Below, piece after piece: positions 33,368 to 45,524 of a stretch of 64,000 nt of DNA. Origin of the DNA: Phlegmacium glaucopus (lineage: Eukaryota; Basidiomycota; Agaricomycetes; Agaricales; Cortinariaceae); the NCBI GenBank assembly GCA_015039465.1, contig MU130701.1, positions 528,303 through 592,302 of the forward strand. The letters run 5' to 3'. Under the pieces are notes generated by a model. That model was not told the origin of the DNA and ran no database searches. It saw only the letters and a list, made by a program, of their open reading frames with translations. Both the position numbers and the translations under genes were made by a program. The first letter of the stretch is position 1; each line of letters begins with the position of its first letter.

Positions 33368-36348
33368 TTATTCATAATGAGCAAGTTCATCAATAACTTC
33401 ATGGACTGTGGCAATATAGTCTCCAATATCAGAACCCAAAGGAAACTCATCTTTGTCAAGCAAAAGGTCCTCAAAATCAACACCCTTGGTACCGTCTAAC
33501 CCACAGTCATCATCCAGATCATCCAGATCATCCACGTCAGCATCAACTTCCATCAACATGCCTTCCAGTAATCCATAGTTCTTGATGTTGAACTTGTTGT
33601 ACCTGAAGTTTCGGAAGGCAGATGGAGTGTTGGCATATTGCAATCCGACTTGGATAAGATCTTGGGCCTCTGTTGCACTGGTGTTGTTCTCACGTTCTGG
33701 GTTATATGTCTGAAGACCCTGTGCTTCAAGGTAGTCATAGAGAGTTTTGATGTTGTTTTCAGTCGAAGGGCTGGTATGAGAAGAACTATTGAATGGTGTC
33801 TGGAATTCCTGCTGCATTTTTCAAATCACATCGTGCAGCACAAAAATGCAGACTGATACCATGGACAACCATGCTCAGGTATGGTTAGAACCCTTTGCAT
33901 TATAGACAATCTACATGAGGTGTGTTAGCTTTGAAACAAAATATCAAGTGATGAAACGATACCTTATCCCAAAAATTTTGATGCGCTTGAAGGAGATCCA
34001 TTTCTTTAAATGCATTTTTGCAGCCTGAAATATTTGCAAGCCAGTTTGTCAGCCATGCATTTCTTCAGTCAATAATTAGTGAATATTATATCAACAAAGG
34101 CCAGTGAGGATGACACACTGTACTTTGGGGTCCATCCTCTTCAGGCAAACAACCATGCTAAAGAGCGCATCTGCATATTTGGGTGTCTTGCCCATACCGC
34201 AAAATGACAACATGGAATGGGTAATAACATCCAGAACTGTACCAACATCACCTCTTTTTATCGCAAACTTTAGCTGCTGAAGGTGTAGTGAATCACGGTT
34301 GAACAAGCAAATATTCTCAAGAGGTACATCTCATTTGGATGGCCGCTCACGTCGCAATTGGGCCACTTGGCAGCCAGAGCAGAGCAGGTTCAAAACCTTT
34401 TCCACAACCTCCTCTATTTCTTCGATAGTCTGAATACCATCCACCCAGTCCTCAAGTTTCTCCTTGTATGAGTATATGTGAAATCCATCCAGGATGTTGG
34501 CAGGCAATGCGAGATTGAGCATGAGTTTGTACACTGGACAAAAGGGTGGAAGTGATTTTGCTTTCCAACCAGCGGTGATAGCTTTCTGTCCAAGTAAAGT
34601 GTTGACTTTCCAAAGGGACCATGGTGATTTTGAATTTGGTTTGCCCCAGAACTCATTTGTGACCATCCGAGTTTGTGCAAACTTGACATGAAGCAGGCCA
34701 TCCTGGCCTTCCATATAAAGTCCTACATTGTCCATAAAGTCACTATTGTTGTGTTGAATAGCTGAGATCTAGAAGATGGCTGAGTATACATACTAACCAA
34801 AAGTAAGTTAACAAAAACGCGCACCTTATCAAGCAAGGATAGGCTGAGTTGGTCTCCTGCGCAAAGAACTAGGCCATGTGTTTTGATGTCATCCTCTGTT
34901 AGCTCCAATGTGCTCTGAAAGATGGTATCCATTACACCCAAGGTTCCTTCCAGGCTTGACTCGTTGATATGCATAGCAGGCAGTGGGTATTGTTTGGTTA
35001 TATGGACTGGAATTTGGAGGACAGACAGCAGAGGTGAAATGGAAGATGCAAGCCGTTTGAGGAGGGTTGGAAACACATCAAACAAGATGTCCTTGATGTG
35101 CCACAATTGGCCTGCTTGAACTCGTTGAGCTTCCTCTTGACTGGGAAAGAGATCCTCTGGACTGAATTTGAGGATAGGCCGGCGGTTGGTATGCCTTGGC
35201 TTAAAAGGAAGCTTGCCGCATTCGACACCATAAAGTGGAATGAGGGTGGCTGTGGTTCCATTGTCGAAGTGGTCCTTCAAGTCATGCCACTGTTCACTAA
35301 CTTTGAATGCGATGTTCAAATTGTCCCAGATGAGCATAAAAGCCTGGGTCTTGGCGATATTCCTTGTCCATGTGAGTTGTTCTTCACTGAGTTGCTTGAG
35401 TTTGCTGATTGCTTGTGAGTACGACAGTGTGATGCCAGTGTGATTGAGGACATTGAACATGGAACGAGATGTCTCACATGCCAGAAAGTAAATCCCCATG
35501 GATGTCTGAAATTCTGTGGTGTGCTCGTTCCAAGACTTGGCAAGCATACAGAGAGTGGCTGCAAGAATCTATGAGAGTCAGTACAGACAGTGGAAGAAAG
35601 AAAATAATGTACATACTAGCTCCTGTTTCTTGCTCCTCTCGACACTTGAAGATCCAGAGAATCCAATCTGACATAGTACCTGGCAGGTGGATGGTGCAAG
35701 AATCTCTGCTTCCAAGAGAAATTCAGCCATGGAAAAGTTCTTCAGGATTTTGGAGACCAACATTTTCTGTTCAGGTTTGAACTGCTGGGCAAGGTGTTCT
35801 GCTTCCACAGCAATGAGTTGTTGAACGGTGGATATGGCCCAGTCGTTAGCCACCTCTGGTTGACGTTTGCAAAAACTATCAAAAATAGATTGGCCATGTC
35901 AGATAAGCATGTGCGAGACTTGCAAAGACCGAACCAGATCCCTCGTGGTGATGAGGGCATTGATAAAACTGTATAAGGTGGGATAGCCTACCCTCTCAAC
36001 AAATTTGAGGACATTGTTTAGACATTCTTCTTCTACCTTCCACTGCCTAACCTCCTCCTCTTCCAACCGCTTCCTTTCATCCTCTTTTCACCTCTCTTCC
36101 TCAGCTTGATCCTGATCCTTGTGGATATCGCCCAAATTTAAAATGTCCTCTGCTGTGAATTGTTGGTTTAGTTTCCTTTTCTTCTGTACAGGTGTAAATC
36201 CATCAATAAAACTCAAGGAATTAGAAGTGGGCATGCGTGCCAAAGGTGATTGAAAGGAGGAAACAGGGGAGCCAAAAGCGTTGATGAAATGGAAAGTGCC
36301 ATTGCTAGCATTGTGTGATGAGCCTGCCGGGGTATGAGGCGCTTGCAA
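33368..36348 (-). pseudogene. large protein resembling fungal DUF6589 family, degenerate
   Basis: Coding-like blocks run from 36348 (MQAPHTPAGSSHNASNGTFH) through an acidic/basic linker (DERKRLEEEEVRQWKVEEEC), VERVGYPTLYSFINALITTR, FQTSMGIYFLACETSRSMFN, TQAFMLIWDNLNIAFKVSEQ, LWHIKDILFDVFPTLLKRL, CAGDQLSLSLLDK and GLLHVKFAQTRMVTNEFWGK to an acidic C-terminus ending at 33368. The layout (about 900 residues; a DN-containing block after a helical region, then CAGDQLS) resembles basidiomycete proteins of the uncharacterised DUF6589 type; I base this on memory of the family. In-frame TGA codons at 36090-36088 and 35901-35899 probably replace CGA, so the copy is dead. It converges with the RecQ-like gene, and the two may form one mobile module. 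Confidence 0.6.
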
Positions 36349-36508
36349 GGGGGTGTTTTTATTGGTTTCAGAGCGCTTTCAGGAGGTTATGAGTGATGAT
36401 TAGATTAATCAAATGCGTCGCGCGCTAGGCATGCTCATGTGAGGATTTCCTGTTTTATCCAAACATCAGACCAGAAAAGTTCATGTACTCCATCACACTT
36501 AATCCATA

Positions 36509-36620
36509 CCAGTCTCTATGGGATCAATAAGGCCCCCAATCCAAATCCAGAATATCAAATTTGTCAAAACTGATTACTCTATCACTTATCCCACATAAGT
36601 GTTGATCCCATAGAGACTGG
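36509..36620. repeat. perfect 19-bp inverted repeat, 74-bp spacer
   Basis: CCAGTCTCTATGGGATCAA at 36509-36527 is exactly reversed and complemented at 36602-36620. It could be the ends of a miniature element or a hairpin at the border of the helicase/DUF6589-like module. No flanking duplication was found. Confidence 0.75.
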
Positions 36621-36631
36621 AGGTGAGTCTA

Positions 36632-37104
36632 CCCAGCTCCTATAGTGTCCTGATTTTGGAACCAGAAGAGAAAGGAAGAAGATGGAAGACCTCAGTGACT
36701 TAGAGGACGAACAAGAGGAGGAAACTAAGTTGATATTCAAAACTAAGGAAAACTTACAAGTTTTGAGTACTTAAATAATAAAAGGAATAGCAACCAAAAT
36801 ATAGAGGATAAATATAAAGTGCTGCATTCTGCTCCCGGAAGGTCCTGCATTCTTGGGTGAATAATCCATAGCAGGTGTGCTGACTGATAGTGGGAAAGTG
36901 ATGACAAAGAAATAGTGGTTGTGGCGAAGATGTGGTAATGGGTTTGGAGTAATGTCGGAAGAGCTGGAATGATATGGAGAAGTCTAGGAGTTGGATGTAG
37001 GAAGAGTAAACCTGGAAACAAGGGAAAGCACTGGAATGGAGTATGGACTACCAGAGACAACTCCAACAGAGCTGGACTGGAGTAACATTTAACAGAATGT
37101 AACA
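36632..37104 (+). mobile_element. family D LTR, 5' truncated
   Basis: Matches the family from the CTCCTATAGTGTCCTGATTT block to the end GGAGTAACATTTAACAGAATGTAACA-like terminus at 37104. It contains a middle part (about 36855-37040) that the 54-kb copy lacks and the 30-kb copy has. Confidence 0.7.
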
Positions 37105-37189
37105 CCTGACCAGAGTAATGCATGATGGAATGTAACAGGTGGACTGAAACTTCCAAGCAATATAACACTTCAATTATTCATTTCTGCAA

Positions 37190-37690
37190 CACGCTTTGGT
37201 GATGTGAAATTCTCTACCATGTATTATAACTATTTCTCCGCAGTTATTTTATTTTACTGCACACTCACCTTACAAATGAGCAATTTCTACCCAAATCCCT
37301 GCCAAAAAGCCATTTTTGCAACTTCCACCAATAGAACACTTCAGAAACTTGTTTATTTAACTTGTTTTGGTGCTGTGAAATGATCTAATATTATTTTCAA
37401 TATTTATCAGTAGTTATATTATTCTATTTCACACCCAGACCCTTATAAATGAGCAGTTTCCACCCATATTCTTGCTAAAATGCAGTGTTGGTAACTTCTA
37501 GCCAATAGAACACTTCTAAAACTGGTTTCTGTAACTCATATTACTGACACAAAATACTATACCATGTATTATGAACATTTCTCAGGAGTTAGATTTTTTA
37601 TTTCCCACTCAAGCCCTTAAAAATGAGTGAGCTAGTGTGAATTCCAATCCAAATTTGAAACTTCCAACCTATAAAACTGTTCATAAACAT
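37190..37690. repeat. three diverged tandem units of about 175 bp
   Basis: Recurring landmarks are ACCATGTATTATAAC, AAATGAGCAATTTC / AAATGAGCAGTTTC / AAATGAGTGAGC, and CCAATAGAACACTTC, spaced about 170-180 bp apart. No ORF. Confidence 0.7.
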
Positions 37691-37990
37691 GAGGATGAGG
37701 ATGAATAAGAGAGAGTCTTCAGCAAGACTAGGGCAATTGGCAGTAGGGGACAGTAACAGATAAAAGCTGAAAAAGCAAACTTAGAGGGAGGAATTCACTG
37801 GAATTCCACTGAGATGATGACTGTAGAGGACTATTGAGGGAACTACCTATCCTGGTACAAAAGAGCAGTATTTATGCCCTAAGGATGAGGCTATGTAGAA
37901 CAATAAAAAAAAAGAAATACATGCTGTCAAAGGAAGAAAGATGAAGAGATGACAGCTGTGAGAAGAAAAGAACAATGGAAAAGAAGAAAG
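37690..37990 (-). repeat. dispersed repeat, inverted copy at 55850-56100
   Basis: The reverse complement carries, in order, the AGCCTCATCCTTAGGG block, AAATACTGCTC, TACCAGGATAGG, GTCATCATCTCAGTGGAATT and the GACTCTC block, also found at 55880-56070 on the plus strand. The part that reads TATAAATACTGC at 55900 has a TATA-like look, so the unit could be an LTR. Confidence 0.65.
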
Positions 37991-37999
37991 AACAATAAA

Positions 38000-39637
38000 A
38001 AAAAAATCTGTAAGATGTCAAAGTGCAAGAGAAAAGAAGAAAAGGCAGTGTGCACAGTCCAATAGCAAAAATATATCAACTCCATAGCTGTGGGGTCATG
38101 TCAAAATGTGAAAGGTCCTGAGTCAACACAAGCCTTTTACATAATGGGAGATATAGCTGATGCACCCATAGACAGGCTGTTCTTGAAATGGTGGGCCATA
38201 AATATGTTTAAATGCAAGCTGATGACCAATGCAAATAGTAGATTGATTGTTTTGTTGTATCACTAGCCAAGGAATAAAAGGATGGTAAATGTGCAGGATC
38301 ATGTTGATAGTGTGAATGATAGAGAGCATAGTGAAAGACATTGAGAATAAGATGAGTGATGAGGATGATAATGTTGAATGAATGATTTTATTGACCAGAA
38401 ACATGATTCAGGGCTGCTTCCAAAACAGGCAAGTGAATTCAAAGTCTGCTTTATTTTCATGATGGCAACTTTTAAGCTTTTAACCCATGCTACCAATCAA
38501 TATTGGTGTGTGATACTGGGTGCTCCTGGTTAAAATCCTGCAACAGGGCCAGTTGCCAATTCCAAAACTGGTCATCGAGCTTTCCCTCCATTTTTTCCCA
38601 GTGCCAGCCTTTGGTGAATGGCCAGATAAACTGGGGCACCTGGAACTGTGCTTGGATTTGGGGCTGTCCCATGTCTCCCAAGTTGCTCACATCAAGGCAT
38701 TCTGTAGGCTCAATCAACATGTTATGCATTTGCTCATGGCTGAAGACTTACTAAGGTGCTGCATTCCTTGTGGAACACACTTTGAATTGTGCCATTGGCA
38801 ATAGCACCCCAGAAAATGGAGTCAAGGTTGTCGACAAGGTCTTGGATAAGCACTGGGGTGTAGTAGGCAGACATTGACAGAGTTGTGGTGGCAATGGTGG
38901 CTAGAAAGAAACTAAGTAAAAACAATCAGTACACACCTGGCATTTGTGCTATCAGCACTCACCCTGGCATGGTGGTAGAGAAGACAAAGAAAAGGAGATC
39001 AACATATATGTGGGAACAATCAACAATCAACAGACATGTGACCTTAGATAGATCCCAACAGAGGCATCCAATTACACAATAATTGGCTCTTATCTCAAAC
39101 ATTCACCACCAATCTACAGATCACAACCCTGCCACCTTGGATATACAACACAACGCTGCCCAGCCATGGATCCTGGAAGGATGTGTAATTGTTGTCAGCC
39201 CTGATGGTCAACAATACTTGGTGCTGGCAATGCATCAGCTCTTTGACGGACATCAAAAAAAAGAACATTCAAAGGCTTTTAGTGCTGCAGGAACAGTGAG
39301 TATTTACATTGGGTCTCAGACCGGCCTGCCTGTACCCAGCATACCTAGTACCAGCATGATTGCTGTGGTTGTTGCTGGCATCTGTCTGGCAGTGAGTGCC
39401 AGCATACTTGCTACTGGCATATTTTCTACTGGCATGCTTTGGGCTGCTGTGCTCTGTGCCCACTATTGTCCACTGTGTGCTAACAATCATTTTGAAGGCT
39501 CATCAATTTGCCAGCCAGCTCTTTGACATTATTGGGGAGGGAAAATTAATGGCACCAACTGTTCCTGTAAGTCATAGTCAAGGATCATGCCAGCATGAAT
39601 AAGCTGCCAATTCTAGGGCTCAAGTGATTGTGAATGT
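38000..39637. other. unrecognised transposon-derived sequence
   Basis: Contains short minus-strand (38490-38925) and plus-strand (39083-39526) open stretches that I cannot assign. The plus stretch is rich in CTGGCA/CCAGCA words. Nothing here has the look of a host gene. Confidence 0.4.
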
Positions 39638-39898
39638 TTGTTGGCACATAGTGAGGTGTTGGCACTTCAAGAAAGACTTGGCATATCATACAAAGATGCT
39701 GCACATCAATTGTACATGGCTGAGCTGGAGGGAGTTAAGACAGAGCAGAAGATATACAAGCCTTCACAAGTTTGCAAGCATCAACAGAGAAAACCCTCCA
39801 AATGGCTTATCATTCTATACAAGTTATTGAAACCACTGGCAGGTGTGCTGGGCCTGGCAGCAATGTTGAAGGTGGTGGCATGGAGTAATATATTTTAA
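39638..39898 (+). pseudogene. fragment of a transposon-associated ORF
   Basis: The block LALQERLGISYKDAAHQLYM resembles a segment I associate with repeated ORFs in mushroom genomes. The rest of the protein is missing, and the fragment ends just before an LTR retrotransposon at 39912. Confidence 0.4.
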
Positions 39899-39911
39899 AC
39901 ATATGTGTATA

Positions 39912-40104
39912 TGTAGTGATTATATGCAAGTTTCGAAGGTAGCTTTAGACCTTTAGATAGAAGAAATATGGAGTAAAGAGATATAATTATTGTTTACTAC
40001 AAAAATATGAGGCTTTTATATACATACTAAGTGGCCCATGCCACAGTGTTCTATCTAAATATGGTAGTCCATTGTCCTCATGTAGCCACTGTGGCTTCCC
40101 CACA
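39912..40104 (-). repeat. 3' LTR
   Basis: Same sequence and orientation as 43136-43334; TG...CA ends on the minus strand. Confidence 0.85.
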
Positions 40105-40120
40105 TCTCACCATTTCTTTT
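40105..40120 (-). promoter_or_regulatory. retrotransposon polypurine tract
   Basis: AAAAGAAATGGTGAGA on the minus strand directly precedes the 3' LTR. Confidence 0.6.
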
Positions 40121-40315
40121 AATCGTAACATCCTTGTTACCTTCTCTACTCCCCGTCAACTCAAAATCTCCAATTTCCATCCGACTTCCAGATGTTCGTG
40201 ACACATTATTTGCTTGTGTTTGAGTCATGTGATCTGACTCGGTGCGATCCATGCTCAGGCGCTTATCTGATCTCTCATCCGTCTTCTCCCTATTTCGACA
40301 TCGGCTTGCTTTCAA

Positions 40316-41722
40316 TCAGACTCCTTTCCACCACGGTATCTCCAACAAAACTTTGAATAATGGCCTCAGAATGACGAATATGTACGTGCAAGTCCAATCC
40401 ACTTCAAACTTCCAATCTTCAGTATTTCCCATGTCCATTCCCACGTTCGCGATTTCTGTAATTGTATCCTCTTTTTCACCTAGTTCCATCTCCTGTTCTC
40501 GAGGTAAGTTGTTCCTGACGTTTGCGTTCTTGGTTTCCTCAGTTAACAATTCTTCTTCCAGTTGACTTTCTTTTTCTTGAACTTTCGCTTCTCCTGAAAA
40601 TGTTGCAGGCTCCAGATGTGCCGGATCGGTGTTATTGACCCCAAAAGCATTCGCGGTATGTGTTTTTATTTCGAAATGTTTGTGTAAATCTTTACTGAAG
40701 AGGACTAGGTGCTGAACATTGTCACAGGGTATTCCGTCGTCAGGGATATGTTGTTGGGTATAGTGCTGGTCATCTGGTTTCATGATCTCAATTGAACGCG
40801 GGTATGCTGACTGGTGAGTATCAGTTCCTCCCATATCTTCCTCTTTTCTAACTTCTTCATTTTCCACCATCCCTGTCTCCCTGTCACTCGCCTGCTTCTC
40901 TTCCCGGACCCTTGTTTCTTCAAAATCCGCCCCACACTCGTGTCCCTCCACCGCTCTTTGCTCTAGATTTTCAACTTTATCACTTTCAAACCCCATGCCA
41001 TCGTCATTTGGTTTTATCATTGGCATACGAACATTAAACGCGGTCGAAGGATGTGTTCCTGGTCTGTAAGTTGGATATTCTTGAGTGAAGCAGGTATGTT
41101 TTGTTATCGTTTGCATCTCTTCACGTTCTGACTCGCCCTCTACAGTTATTTGGTTATCCGAAATGCTCATGATCACGGCATCAGCATTGAAAAATGGATG
41201 TACTGGGTTGTTTATGGCTGGCGCGATGACAATGGGCATGGCGGATGAGTTTTGAGCGAGAACAGTGAGTTTGCTCGACGTTTGAGTACCTTTGTATGCT
41301 AACTTGTTGACTGTAGCTGATTGGACATCGGAATCGTTCGTGATTGTGGTATCGTTATCGAAGCCTGAAGGTCCACCATCATTTTCTTCTTCATTTTCCT
41401 CCTGTCCATTCGCGCTAACCTTCTTTCTTTCCTTCTTAGGTCTCTTGTTTGCGCCATACATTATCTCATGCTGTTCCCATATTGCTTCTTTTAAGATTCT
41501 GTAGTCTTCCCCATAGCCTTCTAACGCCTTCCAAAACCTCCTCATGATCCCATCTGTATATCTCACCACCATCCTTGACATCCCTCCTTTTGTTAATCCA
41601 TACTGTCTAGCCAAATCCTCGAAATCTTCAAGAAAGTCCTCAAGTTCTTCCGGATACCTTGGATCAAAGTTTGGCGCATACTTGGTTCCCAGAGCTGGCA
41701 TTTCTTCAGGTCCTCTCGTCAT
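40316..41722 (-). CDS. gag-like protein of LTR retrotransposon
   Basis: A 468-residue ORF. The first 90 residues (ALGTKYAPNFDPRYPEELED and the following GGMSRMVVRYTDGIMRRFW) resemble the gag N-terminal region of fungal Ty3/gypsy elements, in which a short segment is followed by a helical domain with a conserved tryptophan. The remaining 370 residues are acidic, low in order, and carry no CCHC zinc knuckle. The ORF lies between the two LTRs in the same orientation as the primer-binding site. It could in principle be captured host sequence. Confidence 0.6.
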   Translation of the reverse strand: MTRGPEEMPALGTKYAPNFDPRYPEELEDFLEDFEDLARQYGLTKGGMSRMVVRYTDGIMRRFWKALEGYGEDYRILKEAIWEQHEIMYGANKRPKKERKKVSANGQEENEEENDGGPSGFDNDTTITNDSDVQSATVNKLAYKGTQTSSKLTVLAQNSSAMPIVIAPAINNPVHPFFNADAVIMSISDNQITVEGESEREEMQTITKHTCFTQEYPTYRPGTHPSTAFNVRMPMIKPNDDGMGFESDKVENLEQRAVEGHECGADFEETRVREEKQASDRETGMVENEEVRKEEDMGGTDTHQSAYPRSIEIMKPDDQHYTQQHIPDDGIPCDNVQHLVLFSKDLHKHFEIKTHTANAFGVNNTDPAHLEPATFSGEAKVQEKESQLEEELLTEETKNANVRNNLPREQEMELGEKEDTITEIANVGMDMGNTEDWKFEVDWTCTYIFVILRPLFKVLLEIPWWKGV

Positions 41723-43114
41723 GCTAAGTTTCCTTTTATCCCTCTCGTTGATATGGTATAAATATGTATATGCACGGATATACTTATTTTTCCGGAAATA
41801 TCCCTGATTTAATTATTAAAAACTAAACTATGAGTGCAATCTGATACAGTAAAGAATCATTGGTATTGACTATACCAGTTGATTAAAACAGACATTGCAA
41901 TGAATAATTCATAACATAAGGCTGGAGATATTTATGGTGTGAATTCACCTAATTATCATACTGTCTAAAAACCTTTGGAATTTCCTGACTAAAACCATGA
42001 ATATCCGTGACAGTCAACAAGGAATATATTGCAATTAATGTAATTACTAAGTCTACAATAAGCGAGGAAATTATCCATGCATTAAAAACTCTATGTCTAA
42101 AGGTAGAAGACGAAGGACTTGTATTACACGAACCAAAAGTCTGTCACAGAGTGTTACAAGAAGTCACGAATGTGCTAAACACACGTCAAAAGTCATGTTG
42201 AAAGGTTACATAATCAATGAGAGAGCCGGACACCCAGTTCTTCATAATTAAAGTCCGAAAATGGATATTTACGGCACGGTTACTAATAAGTAACCGGATA
42301 ACAATAAACACAATAAACAAAGGCCCAAAACCCGAACTATAAATAAAATACAATTGCTTAGCAGTTTTATTGTTTAAAATATGTATATGTAGTGTATGAA
42401 AACTTGTAAGAATATCATTGGATTGTAGCTTTCTTACCCCCACCAATATCAGTGGTGTTTAAGAAATAAAGTAACAACCCTTTCAAATCAACAACAGGAG
42501 AAAGAAATTATTATTAAGTGTATTGGTTACACTATTGGTTTTGCATTGGTTGCAATTATTTTAAGTGTATTAGTTACACTATTGGTTATCGAAGTTAGTC
42601 TTCGAAATTTGGATAAATATACAAAGTTATTCACAACTTAAAAGTGAAATCGTTATTGTGAGAATCAATAAATAAATCGGAACGGCTATACTTCCTAGGA
42701 AGCCCGATCGCAATTCAAGACTTATATTAGTGTATTTATACACTTATATTTTAGTCAACATATCATCATATTGTCTCTGTTCCTGACTGATCCTTTCTTT
42801 CACAGATATCCTCTATTGTCCCGTTTTGGTCTCACTTGGACGTCTCACAGTGCTAGCAGGTACTTGAACAGGTAAGGTGTCGTCGTTATGTTCTTGTGTC
42901 TCGGTTACTGATGCAAGTGTCCAAAATAAAGAATAGGGTAAAGGCTGAAGAACTGAAGGAGTAGGACTTGGTTGAGGCTGACAGGCTTTTTGTAGTGGGT
43001 ACAGTTTGTATGGTTTCAGAAATAGATACTTTCGGAAAATAGGTCTAGACTCTAGGTGGCTTTTCGTAGCAGGTAGATCTTGAGGCAGAAGGAATAGGGT
43101 CGAAGACGCCTACC

Positions 43115-43132
43115 CCCTCGCGGTGGGCTCCA
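43115..43132 (-). promoter_or_regulatory. retrotransposon primer-binding site
   Basis: TGGAGCCCACCGCGAGGG begins 3 nt inside the 5' LTR and starts with the TGG that pairs with a tRNA CCA end. The primer tRNA was not identified. Confidence 0.7.
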
Positions 43133-43135
43133 ATA

Positions 43136-43334
43136 TGTAGTGATTATATGCGAGTTTCGAAGGGGATAGTAGCTTTAGACCTTTAGATAGAAGAAATATG
43201 GAGTAAAGAGATATAATTATTGTTTACTACAAAAATACGAGGCTTTTATATACATACTAAGTGGCCCATGCCACAGTGTTCTATCTAAATATAGTAGTCC
43301 ATTGTCCTCGTGTAGCCACTGTGGCTTCCCCACA
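43136..43334 (-). repeat. 5' LTR
   Basis: Direct copy of 39912-40104 with a 6-bp extra segment (GGGATA) and scattered substitutions. Confidence 0.85.
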
Positions 43335-44076
43335 TATGTACAAACTGTTAGTGAGGTTCCAAAGTTAGTCTGCTCCTGGAGAACAATTGTAACTGCATGT
43401 ACTTACCCTCTACCCAGTGCTACTTCACTGTTGCATCTAAACACTATGGGAAGTCACCCAATATATTATCTGTATCTTTAGCAGATATTCTGATCAACAA
43501 CTCAATTTCTGTCCATTCCTCCAACCAGTACCTGAAAAGCTGTTGCAAAGCAAGGGCTTGTTCCAAATGAAAATTTCTCACTTTCCAAGACAGTGAAGGA
43601 TAAACTAGTGCCCACACCGGCAAAAGGGGAAGGTACCATAGAGAATTGTCTCTTAGAAGGATTGGCGGTTGTCAGCCAGTTCCAGTATGTATCCCGCTTA
43701 GACCTCAGAAGGGCGACTTTGACTGATTTAAGTTGGAGTTGTCTTTCAGAAAGTTCTTATAATTCTCTAGACCTGCCAAGAGAGAGATAATGGTTGTATA
43801 TGGACAGAGGCTTTGCTGTGTTAAAGATACAAAAGATGCATCAGAACTAAGATCTAAAACATATGTTGCAGGAGACAAGTACTGTTCTTCTTGCTGGGAG
43901 GAATGGAAGAAGACTAGCAGATTTATAGTGGACTCATATCACTATAGAAACCATAGTGGTAATGATAACCTATGTCACACATGGTGTAATCCTGCACCTA
44001 CAGATGGTTCAGCCCCAAATTTGGTGATACATACAGTTGATCAAAAGGGACAGCTTGTTTGAAACCAGCATTTAAC
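43335..44076. other. sequence between LTR element and hAT element
   Basis: Open stretches at 43593-43790 and 43790-44062 overlap by one base in different frames. I recognise no family. They may belong to the element interrupted by the LTR retrotransposon. Confidence 0.35.
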
Positions 44077-45279
44077 ACACAGGTTAGGGATGCCGAAGTT
44101 CAGTTTGGTTTGGTTCGGGACCCATTTTCTCAGAACCAGAACCAGAACCACTTAGGAAAACTAGAACCAGAACCAGAACCAGAACAGAACCAACAGAACC
44201 GGTTCTCTTGGTTCGGTTCAGGTTCAGAACCAGTTCGAACCATAAGAACCAGTTAAAAATAGACTTTTGTCAGGATATCACCAATTAGACAAGAATTTTT
44301 CATTTTAAGTTTTATTTTCTAAAATTACACCTTATTTATAAATATATCTTAAAAGTTGAGGCCAGAAGTTTGTAGTATTGGTGTTATAACCATGACATCA
44401 CTAATAGCAAACATGAAAAGAAAAATACTATTGTTAGGTAACACTCAGTTTTCCATCCAATCAGTCCAACTCCTGACTTTCAGTCTTTCACATGAACACC
44501 CAGACCCAATGAGCTTCACACCCAAGCCCAAACCTAATTCCAAAACTGTAAATTCCACCTCACCAACAAACTTAGTTCCCCTCTCATTTCTACTCTTCAT
44601 TTTCATTTGGCCCCAACTTTCACCTGAGTACCTGAACATGACCAGTTCAGCCCAAACTCTAAATCATTTTCTATAAAAGGTCTAAATTGGTTACCTCTTA
44701 TTCCAGATAAATCAGTGAAAGGTAAAACTAATAATATTAATAATGAAATACAAACTTGTCATTTTTCATTTATTCGAGGTCTTTACACTCCCCCACGTCT
44801 TCCTGGAGGATTCCTGGTGGATTCCTACCTATTCCGGGAGGATTCCTGGAGGATTCCTACCATTCCTGGTAGGAATACCAGGATTCCGGGAGGAATTTTC
44901 TACCAGCCAATTCCCCCTGAAATTGACATTCCTGGCTCTTCCCAGTCCAGGAGGATTCCTGGTGGATTCCTGGTACACAATGAAATTGATACCAGGATTC
45001 CTGGTGGATTCCTGGTACACAATGAAATTGATACCAGGATTCCCGGAATTCCTTAGGAATCCCCAACACAGAATCCACCCGGAATCCACCCGGAATCCTG
45101 GGAATTCCACAACTCTTACTTTTAAATATTATTCAAAATTAAAATAATCATATATAAGTCAATAGTAAGTTAAATATACATAAGTCAACTGTAATTCATA
45201 TATAAGTGGTGGCAATACCTTGCCACCATTCGAATTTTGAATTTTGTTCAGGCCGCGAGGTATGGTCACGTGACCACAC

Positions 45280-45487
45280 GTGACCACATGTGACACATCT
45301 AAACAGCACTTCGTTTACAACCACAACCGTCACTACAACTGTCACTCGTCACCCGTCCGTCACCACAACCACCACCACCGTCACCGACCCTCAACCACGA
45401 CAAGGACCAACGACGACAAGGACGACCAACGACGACGACGAGGACCCAACGACCCACGACAATGGACAACAACAACAACAACAACGG

Positions 45488-45524
<37 letters not shown>

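Larger units (their letters stand above)
39912..43334 (-). mobile_element. gag-only LTR retrotransposon (3.4 kb)
   Basis: Two direct LTRs (43136-43334 and 39912-40104) of 199 and 193 bp differ by a 6-bp indel and a few bases. On the minus strand each starts TGTGGGGAAGCC and ends ATCACTACA. A primer-binding site lies 3 nt inside the 5' LTR and a purine-rich tract abuts the 3' LTR. The interior holds one gag-like ORF and no protease, reverse transcriptase or integrase, so the element depends on others. I found no clear 5-bp target duplication. Confidence 0.85.
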
